Below, piece by piece: positions 1 through 5,285 of a DNA stretch of 5,573 nt. Location of the stretch: contig USSJ01000099.1 of assembly GCA_900557285.1 (NCBI GenBank), positions 1 through 5,573 on the forward strand. Reading direction: 5' to 3'. Each line of letters opens with the position of its first letter. The first letter of the stretch is position 1. A model generated the notes under the pieces. That model was not told the origin of the DNA and searched no databases. It saw only the letters and a program-made list of their open reading frames with translations. The translations under genes and the position numbers were made by a program. Source of the DNA: an uncultured Clostridia bacterium. Lineage in GTDB: Bacteria > Bacillota > Clostridia > Christensenellales > Borkfalkiaceae.

Positions 1-468
1 GAAGATTCAAAGGTTGTTTTTATAACGCATCCATATTACGCTGTTAATAATCCAACCAATAATTTACGAATTTATAAAAAGGCAAAAAACTCTGATAATT
101 GGAGATATATTCAATGCAAATCAAAAGAAGAGTATAGAACTAAACTTAATGAATATATTACAGGATTTTATGAATATTCAAGAGATAAAGATAAAGCTCA
201 TGCTTCCATTAAAAGTTTTTCAAAAACTAAAAGTGATTCACTTTTTGACTATTTCATGGGTGGTAAAAAAACAGAAGAAATAATGAAAGAAAATCAGATG
301 AAAAGAGAAGAAATAGCAATGCTAAAAGATGGAACATTTTTAAAAGATAAAGATGTACCTTTAATGCAAAAAAGATGGTGTAAGTATGCAGAGAATAGTA
401 ATATTCAAATGACAGTTTTATCATTTTATCAAAATTATATAGATGAAAATATAAATAGTGAGGTGTAA
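1..468 (+). pseudogene. Truncated MobL-like relaxase, N-terminal part (5' end outside window)
   Basis: The frame is open from the first base to TAA at 466-468, giving 155 residues with no start required inside the window. The sequence begins around VVFITHPYYAVNN, has a lysine-rich middle, and ends with a segment ENSNIQMTVLSFYQNYIDENI. From memory of the family, this pattern (VVF near the N-terminus, then an ENSN...SF...YI.ENI stretch) resembles the N-terminal region of MobL-type relaxases of Firmicutes plasmids and integrative elements. Relaxases nick DNA at oriT to start conjugative transfer. In those proteins the metal-binding histidine cluster follows some tens of residues later; here the frame stops first, so no active nuclease is expected. 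The DNA is about a quarter G+C, with AAA/GAA/ATA-rich codon use unlike all downstream genes, which suggests transfer from a low-GC source. The last residues (NSEV) may come from host DNA at the junction. The family assignment is by pattern only; AT-rich coding DNA of mobile origin is the safer statement. Confidence 0.5.
460..465 (+). promoter_or_regulatory. Ribosome binding site of the membrane-protein gene, inside the relaxase remnant
   Basis: GAGGTG lies 6 bases before the ATG at 472 and matches the anti-Shine-Dalgarno end of 16S rRNA well. It overlaps the final sense codons (GAG GTG) of the upstream frame, whose TAA ends 3 bases before the ATG. Translation of the two frames could therefore be coupled. 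This site fixes the start of the downstream gene at 472. Confidence 0.65.
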
Positions 469-471
469 AGG

Positions 472-1263
472 ATGGGTATTGTAAGAAAGGTCGTGGCGGT
501 GATCTGGTTTATTTTGGCTCCGTGCATGGTGGCCTATTTTGTGGTGAATTTTTTGGAGCTTCTCAAAGCCACGGAACAAGAGTGGGGCGGGCAGGTTATG
601 ATCGTGCTCTTTTCTCAAATTTTCTGCATTCTCCTGATCATGTTGGCGCGTTTTGCAAAACTTTTGATCAAAGTCGGAGGAAGCGAGCATGTTACGACCA
701 TCGGCATCATATTGGACCTTGTTATCGCGCCGATCAAGCTTGCGTATTTCTGGTGCATCTATGCCTTCAGGGTTATAGTTTTTATTCTGAAAAAGTTTTT
801 TTCTTTATTGTTCGGCAGGTCGGGCTCTTCGAAATCTTCCGGCAGGGAGAGTGCGGCAGCGGTTGCCGAGCCTCGCGGCTATGAGGATCCCGACCGCGAA
901 AGAGGATCGGACGGGAAGCTGCGCAGCTGGATCCGCAACGCTCTGCCCGGCGGCTGCCCTTCCTGGCCGTACGGACACGCATATGTCGATTCCAAGACCG
1001 TGGAACTGTCGTCCATGTCCAATACAATTCTTTTGGGGGCGCGTATCCATTTCAACTATATAGGTTCACTCGAGGGTGCCGCTTCGAACAGATCGGAGCT
1101 TCAAAGCAGCATACAAAGCGTCGGCGAAGAATACGCAAACAAGATGCTGCATGCCGCCTCTTCCGCGTTCGAACAGTTCCGCGAAAAGTATTACGGCTAC
1201 GACGGCGAATGGGGGATAAAGATAAGCAACATCGACGTAAAAATGGATTTATCAAGTTCGTGA
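472..1263 (+). CDS. Unrecognised multi-pass membrane protein with soluble C-terminal domain
   Basis: The protein has 263 residues and I do not recognise its family. The N-terminal half is strongly hydrophobic: likely membrane segments lie at about residues 7-29, 41-65, and one long or two adjacent segments at about 74-113. A Ser/Gly and charge-rich linker follows (about 115-150), then a soluble domain of about 110 residues containing a GGCPSWPYGHAYVD stretch, an Ala/Ser/Glu-rich probable helix (about 205-240), and an end in IKISNIDVKMDL. By the positive-inside rule the basic K/R residues after the last segment (KK at 107-108, R116, K121) suggest the tail is cytoplasmic; this is inference. There is no signal peptide with a cleavage site and no catalytic motif I can name. 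The start at 472 is supported by GAGGTG six bases upstream. Composition matches the downstream host genes, not the AT-rich DNA directly upstream. No promoter is visible between the relaxase remnant and this gene, so its transcription may come from upstream. A terminator follows 8 bases after the stop, so it ends its own unit. Confidence 0.75.
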   Translation: MGIVRKVVAVIWFILAPCMVAYFVVNFLELLKATEQEWGGQVMIVLFSQIFCILLIMLARFAKLLIKVGGSEHVTTIGIILDLVIAPIKLAYFWCIYAFRVIVFILKKFFSLLFGRSGSSKSSGRESAAAVAEPRGYEDPDRERGSDGKLRSWIRNALPGGCPSWPYGHAYVDSKTVELSSMSNTILLGARIHFNYIGSLEGAASNRSELQSSIQSVGEEYANKMLHAASSAFEQFREKYYGYDGEWGIKISNIDVKMDLSSS

Positions 1264-1271
1264 TGAACAGG

Positions 1272-1305
1272 AAGCATTTCCCGGGTTTCGGGGAATGCTT
1301 TTTTT
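1272..1305 (+). terminator. Intrinsic terminator after the membrane-protein gene
   Basis: GCATTTCCC (1274-1282) pairs with GGGGAATGC (1290-1298) through nine pairs including one G-T wobble. A-T pairs at 1272-1273/1299-1300 extend the stem, and the loop is seven bases. A run of seven T (1299-1305) follows. It starts 8 bases beyond the TGA at 1261-1263 and separates this unit from the trmFO operon. Confidence 0.9.
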
Positions 1306-1326
1306 CTGTATCGGTTCACCGTCCGG

Positions 1327-1431
1327 CCGTACGATTTGCCGCCTGCGATCATTCGGACATGCCGTCCGCGATCGTACGGTTTGCCGCCTGCTGCCTGCGA
1401 ACATTCGGCTCACAGTCTGCGAACGTACAGG
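1327..1431. repeat. Imperfect direct repeats and nested palindrome
   Basis: CGTACGATTTGCCGCCTGC (from 1328) recurs as CGTACGGTTTGCCGCCTGC (from 1373). The unit CTGCGATCATTCGG (1343-1356) recurs as CTGCGAACATTCGG (1395-1408), with a third partial copy, CTGCGAACGTACAGG, at 1417-1431. Inverted symmetry is also present: CCGTACGAT (1327-1335) is the exact complement of ATCGTACGG (1371-1379), enclosing a CGGAC/GTCCG hairpin (1354-1358 with 1364-1368). No coding potential is evident. It could be a decayed repeat element, a cluster of binding sites, or chance similarity in a biased sequence; the function is unknown. Confidence 0.55.
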
Positions 1432-1525
1432 CCCGTTATCCGAGGCTTGTTTTTGTTGACAGCTTTTGTATTGCCTTTGCGTAAAACCGTCTTTGAGAAT
1501 TTTTTTGAATTCTCATAAAAAACTC

Positions 1526-1554
1526 TTGACAAGAACGAAAGTACGATTTATAAT
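1526..1554 (+). promoter_or_regulatory. Consensus sigma-A promoter of the trmFO-hslVU operon
   Basis: The -35 box TTGACA (1526-1531) and the -10 box TATAAT (1549-1554) both match consensus exactly and are separated by the optimal 17 bases. Transcription should begin near 1561, inside the CIRCE element that starts 4 bases after the -10 box. A strong promoter held by a repressor operator at its start point is the usual HrcA arrangement. Confidence 0.92.
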
Positions 1555-1557
1555 GAT

Positions 1558-1584
1558 TTAGCACTCTGAATGCAAGAGTGCTAA
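1558..1584 (+). promoter_or_regulatory. CIRCE element (HrcA operator)
   Basis: TTAGCACTC (1558-1566), a nine-base spacer, then GAGTGCTAA (1576-1584) matches the CIRCE consensus TTAGCACTC-N9-GAGTGCTAA with no mismatch. CIRCE is the operator of the heat-shock repressor HrcA, whose activity depends on GroEL, and it normally precedes groESL and the hrcA-grpE-dnaK operon. Here it overlaps the predicted transcription start of trmFO. The element would also form a hairpin at the 5' end of the mRNA. HrcA is not encoded in the window. Confidence 0.96.
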
Positions 1585-1611
1585 ACGCAAAAAGAGCGGA
1601 AAGGAGAACGG

Positions 1612-2925
1612 ATGGCGGAGCTTGTAAAGGTGATCGGAGCGGGGCTTGCGGGGTGTGAAGCGGCGTACTATCTGGCGGAGCACGGATTTTCTGTGCGGCT
1701 GTACGAGAGCAAGCCGAAGAAATACACGCCGGCGCATACGCAGGAAGGGTATGCGGAGCTTGTGTGCAGCAATTCGCTGAAAAGCAACGATGTTTACGGC
1801 AATGCGTGCGGTCTTTTAAAAGAAGAAATGAGGGTTTTGGGGTCTTTGACCATGCAGGCGGCTGAGGCGACGAAAGTGCCGGCGGGCGGAGCGCTCGCGG
1901 TGGATCGGGAAGCGTTTTCGAAGTTTATAACGGAGAAAATCGAAAGTCATCCGAGGATCGAAGTCGTTCATGAAGAAGTGACGAAGATCCCCGAAGGGTA
2001 TGCGATCGTGGCGACGGGGCCGCTGACGCTGGACGCTTTGGCGGAAGACATCCGCGAAAAAATGGGCGGAAACCTGTATTTTTACGATGCGGCGGCGCCG
2101 ATCGTGGCGGCGTCGAGTGTGGATACTGCAAAGACGTTCACGGCGGACAGGTACGGGAAAGGCGATGGCGATTATATCAACTGTCCGATGACGAAGGAAG
2201 AATACGAGGCGTTCGTGGAAGCGCTGGGAAGTGCGGAGCGGGCGCTCGTGCATGATTTTGACAAGCGCGACGTATTTGAAGGGTGCATGCCGGTGGAGAT
2301 CATGGCGGCGCGCGGGAAAGATACGCTGCGGTTCGGGATGCTCAAGCCCGTGGGGCTGTACGATGCGGAAGGGAAACGTCCGTATGCAGTTTTGCAGCTG
2401 CGCAAGGAAAACTGCGCGGGGACGGCATACAATCTGGTAGGATTTCAGACGAATCTGAAATTTCCCGAGCAGAAGCGGGTGTTTTCGATGATCCCTGCGC
2501 TGAAAAACGCGGAATTTCTGCGATACGGAGTCATGCACCGGAACACGTTTTTGAACTCTCCGCAGGTTTTGAACGCGGATCTTTCCTGGAAGAAGGACGG
2601 AACTGTGTTTTTTGCGGGGCAGATGACGGGCGTGGAAGGATATGTCGAGAGTGCGGCGAGCGGAATCTGGGCGGCGCTGGGCTGTGCGCTGAAAATGCGC
2701 GGCAAAGAGCCTGTGGAATGGGACGCCGCGACCGTATCGGGAGCGCTGATGCGGCATGTTTCGGCGGAAACGTCGGATTTTCAGCCGATGAACGCCAATT
2801 ACGGGATATTGGAGCCTTTGCCTGAGAAAATGCGGGACAAGGCGCTGAAAAAGAAACTTTTTGCGGAACGCGCACTGGAAAAGATGCGCGGAATTTATGA
2901 AAATACAGAGCGCGCACTGCGCTGA
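1612..2925 (+). CDS. trmFO: TrmFO, folate-dependent tRNA (uracil-54-C5)-methyltransferase
   Basis: TrmFO is a cytoplasmic flavoprotein. It uses 5,10-methylenetetrahydrofolate as carbon donor and reduced FAD to methylate U54 in the T-loop of tRNA, giving ribothymidine. The 437-residue length is typical of the family. Residues 7-16 ([10 protein letters not shown]) form the FAD dinucleotide-binding motif. Cys52 in [10 protein letters not shown] and Cys225 in FEGCMPVE correspond to the two catalytic cysteines known from the Bacillus subtilis enzyme (Cys53 and Cys226). The segment [19 protein letters not shown] (333-351) is the conserved second FAD-contacting region. No key residue is missing. The start is fixed by AAGGAG (1601-1606), five bases before the ATG. 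It is the first gene after the CIRCE promoter and lies 29 bases before hslV with no terminator between, so it should share heat-shock control. GidA/MnmG is related but much longer, so it is an unlikely alternative. Confidence 0.97.
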   Translation: MAELVKVIGAGLAGCEAAYYLAEHGFSVRLYESKPKKYTPAHTQEGYAELVCSNSLKSNDVYGNACGLLKEEMRVLGSLTMQAAEATKVPAGGALAVDREAFSKFITEKIESHPRIEVVHEEVTKIPEGYAIVATGPLTLDALAEDIREKMGGNLYFYDAAAPIVAASSVDTAKTFTADRYGKGDGDYINCPMTKEEYEAFVEALGSAERALVHDFDKRDVFEGCMPVEIMAARGKDTLRFGMLKPVGLYDAEGKRPYAVLQLRKENCAGTAYNLVGFQTNLKFPEQKRVFSMIPALKNAEFLRYGVMHRNTFLNSPQVLNADLSWKKDGTVFFAGQMTGVEGYVESAASGIWAALGCALKMRGKEPVEWDAATVSGALMRHVSAETSDFQPMNANYGILEPLPEKMRDKALKKKLFAERALEKMRGIYENTERALR

Positions 2926-2954
2926 AAGAGCGGCGCGCGCAAACGGAGGGAATT

Positions 2955-3491
2955 ATGCCTGAATTCAGAGGTACAACGATATGTGCCGTCAAACGGGACG
3001 GCAAGACGGCGATCGCAGGGGACGGACAGGTCACGATGGGCGAATCGGTCGTATTCAAGAACAATGCAGTGAAAGTACGCCGCATTTACGGCGGAAAAGT
3101 GGTTTTGGGATTTGCGGGATCGGTATCCGACGCATTTTCGCTTTCCGAGCGGTTTGAGGGGATGCTCAACAAATTTTCGGGCAATCTGATGCGTTCGGCG
3201 GTGGAACTGGCGGAACTTTGGCGCAACGACAAGATGGTCCGCAAGCTGGAAGCGATGATGATCGTGGCAGACAAAGACCTGCTTCTGATCATCAGCGGCA
3301 ACGGTGAAGTGATCGAGCCGGACGGAGGCGTGTGTGCGATCGGCAGCGGCGGAAATTACGCATTGGCGGCGGCGCGCGCCCTGGCGCAGGAAACCAAATA
3401 TTCTGCAGATAAGATCGCGTATAAGGCATTGAAGATCGCCAGCGAGATCTGCGTATTCACGAACGACCATATCACGGTCGAAGTGGTGTAA
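2955..3491 (+). CDS. hslV: HslV (ClpQ), proteolytic subunit of the HslUV protease
   Basis: HslV is a proteasome-beta-like N-terminal threonine peptidase. It forms a double hexameric ring in the cytoplasm and degrades proteins unfolded and fed in by HslU. The 178-residue protein starts MPEFRG followed by TTI. Removal of the six-residue propeptide would expose Thr7 as the nucleophile, as in other bacteria outside the E. coli type, where only Met precedes the threonine. AGDGQVTMG (21-29) contains the active-site region Asp23, and KVRR (40-43) carries the conserved Lys40. [18 protein letters not shown]-like (RKLEAMM), [10 protein letters not shown] and [16 protein letters not shown] are all strongly conserved family segments, and the C-terminus [12 protein letters not shown] is standard. 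GGAGG (2945-2949), five bases before the ATG, supports the start. It is followed by hslU after 25 bases, the usual pairing of protease and unfoldase. Confidence 0.97.
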   Translation: MPEFRGTTICAVKRDGKTAIAGDGQVTMGESVVFKNNAVKVRRIYGGKVVLGFAGSVSDAFSLSERFEGMLNKFSGNLMRSAVELAELWRNDKMVRKLEAMMIVADKDLLLIISGNGEVIEPDGGVCAIGSGGNYALAAARALAQETKYSADKIAYKALKIASEICVFTNDHITVEVV

Positions 3492-3516
3492 CGGGTAAGG
3501 CCGGAGGAGAAAGCAT

Positions 3517-4827
3517 ATGAATCATCTTTCACCCAAACAGATCGTAAACGAACTGGATAAATATATTATAGGACAGGACAAGGCAAAGCGTGCGGTGGCG
3601 ATCGCGCTGCGCAACCGTTATCGCCGCAGTCAGCTTTCGGAAGCGGACAGAGAGGAGATCACTCCCAAGAACATCATTATGAAGGGGCCGACGGGCGTCG
3701 GTAAAACGGAGATCGCGCGCAGGCTTGCAAAGCTTGTCAAGGCGCCTTTTATCAAGGTGGAGGCGACGAAATACACCGAAGTGGGGTATGTCGGGCGCGA
3801 CGTGGAGAGCATGATCCGTGACCTTGTGGAATGCTCCATCCGCCTTGTCCGCGAAGAGAAGATGAAAGAGGTGGCGGTGCGTGCGGAAGGCACGGCGGAA
3901 AAGAAGATCGTCGCCATTTTGTCGGAGATGAAGAAGGGCGAGCGCGGCGAGACGGCGAAGGAAGTTTTCGACGCGAAACTTTTAGACGAACTGCGCGAAG
4001 GAAAATACAACGACACCCAGATCGAACTGGAAGTGGTGGACGCGCCCAAGGCAATGGAGATCGTCCCCGGCGGCGCGGAGATCAACATCGGTTCGATTTT
4101 CGGGGATATGCTGCCCAAGAAAAAGAAACGCCGCAAGATGACCGTCAGACAGGCGATGCAGCAGATCATCAACGAGGAATCGGAAAAGCTCATCGACAAC
4201 GACGCGGTAAATACCGAAGCGCTTTCGCGTGCGGAAGAGCAGGGTATCATCTTTATCGATGAGATCGACAAGATCGCAGGCAAGGCGAACCAGGGCGGGG
4301 CGGACGTTTCGCGCGAAGGTGTGCAGAGGGACATCCTGCCCATCGTGGAAGGCTGCACGGTCATGACGAAATACGGTGCGGTCAAGACGGACTTTATTCT
4401 GTTTATCGCGGCAGGCGCCTTCCACATTTCCAAAGTGGAAGACCTGATCCCCGAATTGCAGGGGCGTTTCCCGATCAACGTGGAGCTGGAAAGCCTGAGC
4501 AAGGAAGATTTCGTAAAGATCCTGACGCAGCCGCAGAACGCGATCACGACGCAGTACGGAAAACTTCTGGGCGTGGACAACATCGATTTGAAATTCACGG
4601 ACGACGCGATCGAAGAGATCGCGGAAATTTCCGCGGACATGAACGCGACCAGCGAAGACATCGGCGCGCGCCGTCTGCATACGGTGATGGAATACCTGCT
4701 GGAGGATATTTCCTTCAACGCGGGCGGAGATTACCCGACGGTCACGGTAACGATCGACAAAAAATATGTCGACGAGCATCTGGAAAAGATCATCAAAAAC
4801 CGCGATCTGAAAAAATACGTGCTGTAA
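3517..4827 (+). CDS. hslU: HslU (ClpY), AAA+ unfoldase of the HslUV protease
   Basis: HslU is a hexameric ATPase that recognises, unfolds and threads substrates into HslV. At 436 residues it is close to the E. coli protein (443). Visible elements in order are: Walker A GPTGVGKT (57-64); the pore-loop motif GYVGRDVES (90-98); the intermediate domain specific to HslU, roughly 107-230, charged and helical with a KKKKRRK basic patch at 201-207; Walker B IIFIDE (244-249); sensor-1 region [11 protein letters not shown] (293-303); arginine finger Arg317 in ELQGRFP; and sensor-2 GARR (383-386). The tail DLKKYVL matches the hydrophobic C-terminus that inserts between HslV subunits and switches the peptidase on. 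The start is fixed by GGAGGA (3503-3508), eight bases before the ATG. It is the last gene of the CIRCE-controlled set; no clear terminator follows at once. ClpX is excluded because the zinc-binding domain is missing and the intermediate domain is present. Confidence 0.97.
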   Translation: MNHLSPKQIVNELDKYIIGQDKAKRAVAIALRNRYRRSQLSEADREEITPKNIIMKGPTGVGKTEIARRLAKLVKAPFIKVEATKYTEVGYVGRDVESMIRDLVECSIRLVREEKMKEVAVRAEGTAEKKIVAILSEMKKGERGETAKEVFDAKLLDELREGKYNDTQIELEVVDAPKAMEIVPGGAEINIGSIFGDMLPKKKKRRKMTVRQAMQQIINEESEKLIDNDAVNTEALSRAEEQGIIFIDEIDKIAGKANQGGADVSREGVQRDILPIVEGCTVMTKYGAVKTDFILFIAAGAFHISKVEDLIPELQGRFPINVELESLSKEDFVKILTQPQNAITTQYGKLLGVDNIDLKFTDDAIEEIAEISADMNATSEDIGARRLHTVMEYLLEDISFNAGGDYPTVTVTIDKKYVDEHLEKIIKNRDLKKYVL

Positions 4828-4893
4828 TGCTTGGCGCCTGAAAAAATTCGGAGCTTTAAAATCAGAAGGAATCGGCATAAAAGCGATGGCTGT

Positions 4894-4926
4894 CTGCGCC
4901 GTTACGAAAGGCGCGCGTCAGTTTTT
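4894..4926 (+). terminator. Weak terminator candidate downstream of hslU
   Basis: CGCC (4897-4900) can pair with GGCG (4910-4913), and CTG (4894-4896) with CAG (4919-4921), leaving a five-base bulge on the 3' side. TTTTT follows at 4922-4926. The bulge makes the stem poor, so this is only a candidate for ending the hslU transcript. The hairpins at 4952-4985 and 5060-5084 are the alternatives. Confidence 0.25.
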
Positions 4927-4951
4927 CACATTTTCAAAATATCGGCAAAGG

Positions 4952-4985
4952 TGCGCTTATCCGAAAATAATTTCGGATAAGCGCA
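4952..4985. repeat. Perfect inverted repeat, 15-bp arms, 4-base centre
   Basis: TGCGCTTATCCGAAA (4952-4966) is the exact reverse complement of TTTCGGATAAGCGCA (4971-4985), separated by ATAA. No T run follows on either strand, so it is not a standard intrinsic terminator. A stem this long and perfect is very unlikely by chance. It may stabilise the 3' end of the hslU mRNA, act as a T-tract-independent terminator, be a member of a dispersed palindromic repeat family, or serve as an operator about 37 bases upstream of the -35 box of the hisS promoter. Confidence 0.85.
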
Positions 4986-5021
4986 AAATTTAAAAAAGTG
5001 TTCATGGAATTTTCTTTTAAG

Positions 5022-5050
5022 TTGACAAAAGAATTTTTCTGAATTAAAAT
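5022..5050 (+). promoter_or_regulatory. Sigma-A promoter, probably for hisS
   Basis: TTGACA (5022-5027) and TAAAAT (5045-5050) are separated by 17 bases; the -35 is perfect and the -10 differs from TATAAT at one position. Transcription should start near 5057, leaving a leader of roughly 230 bases before the hisS ATG. No better promoter is seen between here and hisS, which argues that hisS is not simply part of the heat-shock operon. Confidence 0.75.
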
Positions 5051-5059
5051 AATTTATGG

Positions 5060-5084
5060 AAAAGGCGCAGATTTTCGCCTTTTT
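5060..5084 (+). terminator. Terminator-like hairpin at the very start of the hisS leader
   Basis: AAAAGGCG (5060-5067) pairs with CGCCTTTT (5076-5083) around an eight-base loop, and T residues run from 5080 to 5084. It has the shape of an intrinsic terminator and works in principle on both strands because of the A tract on its 5' side. It would begin only about 3 bases after the predicted transcription start, so it may instead be a 5'-end stabilising stem, or it may end transcripts arriving from hslU. Confidence 0.5.
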
Positions 5085-5176
5085 ACATTGCGCCGCACGG
5101 GCGGCGGGAAGAAAGAAGAATACGGCGCATTCGGGCACGGACGGCAATTTTTTGCAGGGAAACCGAAAAAGCGCCG

Positions 5177-5224
5177 AACAAAGAGAAAACTTTGCGCAGG
5201 GTGAATGCTTTGGCTTTGTTTTTT
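5177..5224 (+). promoter_or_regulatory. Possible attenuator hairpin in the hisS leader
   Basis: AACAAAG (5177-5183) pairs with CTTTGTT (5214-5220), and T residues continue to 5224, giving a terminator-like 3' side. A competing short hairpin, CAAAG (5179-5183) with CTTTG (5190-5194), uses the same 5' arm, so the two folds exclude each other. This is what a transcription attenuator would look like, but the stems are short and AT-rich, so the assignment is tentative. Confidence 0.3.
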
Positions 5225-5238
5225 CTTAAAGGTCGCGG

Positions 5239-5265
5239 CAAATTCCGTTTTTTCGGCGGAATTTG
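5239..5265 (+). promoter_or_regulatory. Hairpin just upstream of the hisS ribosome binding site
   Basis: CAAATTCCG (5239-5247) is the exact complement of CGGAATTTG (5257-5265) around a nine-base loop rich in T. It ends about 10 bases before the GGAG Shine-Dalgarno core (5276-5279). It leaves the ribosome binding site free in this fold, so it may position or protect the site. Its role is unknown. Confidence 0.5.
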
Positions 5266-5285
5266 TGTGAGGAAAGGAGTTATTT

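Larger units (their letters stand above)
1264..1611. other. 348-base intergenic region between membrane-protein gene and trmFO
   Basis: This stretch holds, in order, the terminator at 1272-1305, a GC-rich repeat/palindrome cluster (1327-1431), an AT-rich segment with a small 7-bp hairpin (1495-1501 with 1508-1514), the promoter (1526-1554), the CIRCE operator (1558-1584) and the trmFO ribosome binding site AAGGAG at 1601-1606. Short open frames across 1306-1520 have no ribosome binding site or protein-like composition and are not called. Confidence 0.75.
4828..5285. other. 458-base non-coding region between hslU and hisS
   Basis: No convincing gene is present. The first part (4828-5021) contains a weak hairpin followed by T residues (4894-4926) and a perfect palindrome (4952-4985). 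The second part holds a promoter (5022-5050) and a hisS leader with several possible hairpins. Two short open frames (4886-4993, 35 codons; 5056-5229, 57 codons) lack ribosome binding sites and are not called as genes. Confidence 0.7.

Noticed and set aside
1327..1431. CRISPR-like array
   Set aside because: The repeats are imperfect, unequal in spacing and overlap each other, and there are no regular unique spacers or cas genes.
1456..1487. Second promoter with TTGACA at 1456-1461
   Set aside because: No acceptable -10 box occurs at 16-18 bases; the nearest AT-rich hexamer is about 20 bases away. The promoter at 1526-1554 is far better.
1209..1518. Small + strand open frames across the terminator and repeat region
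   Set aside because: They run through an intrinsic terminator or the repeat cluster, have no ribosome binding site, and have a Cys/Arg/Pro-rich composition derived from the repeats.
1816..2757. Long open frame on the minus strand opposite trmFO (313 codons)
   Set aside because: It is antisense to a certain trmFO, has an Arg/His/Pro-rich composition typical of the reverse of GC-rich codons, and has no recognisable domain.
3630..4878. Long minus-strand open frames opposite hslU (362 and 298 codons)
   Set aside because: They lie opposite an intact, fully conserved hslU. Their composition is Ser/Arg- or Phe/Asp/Arg-rich without motifs, as expected of antisense shadows.
4886..4993. 35-codon open frame between hslU and hisS
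   Set aside because: The nearest Shine-Dalgarno-like AAGGA is too far upstream (15 bases), and the frame runs through the perfect palindrome, so coding is unlikely.
5056..5229. 57-codon open frame at the start of the hisS leader, possible leader peptide
   Set aside because: There is no ribosome binding site, the ATG coincides with the predicted transcription start, and there is no run of histidine codons as a His attenuator peptide would need. Only two His residues are present and they are not adjacent.
5195..5275. T-box riboswitch for hisS
   Set aside because: Only AGGGTG matches the start of the conserved T-box sequence; the following bases do not fit, and I could not identify a stem I with a specifier loop. 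It is kept as an open question among the findings, not as a feature.
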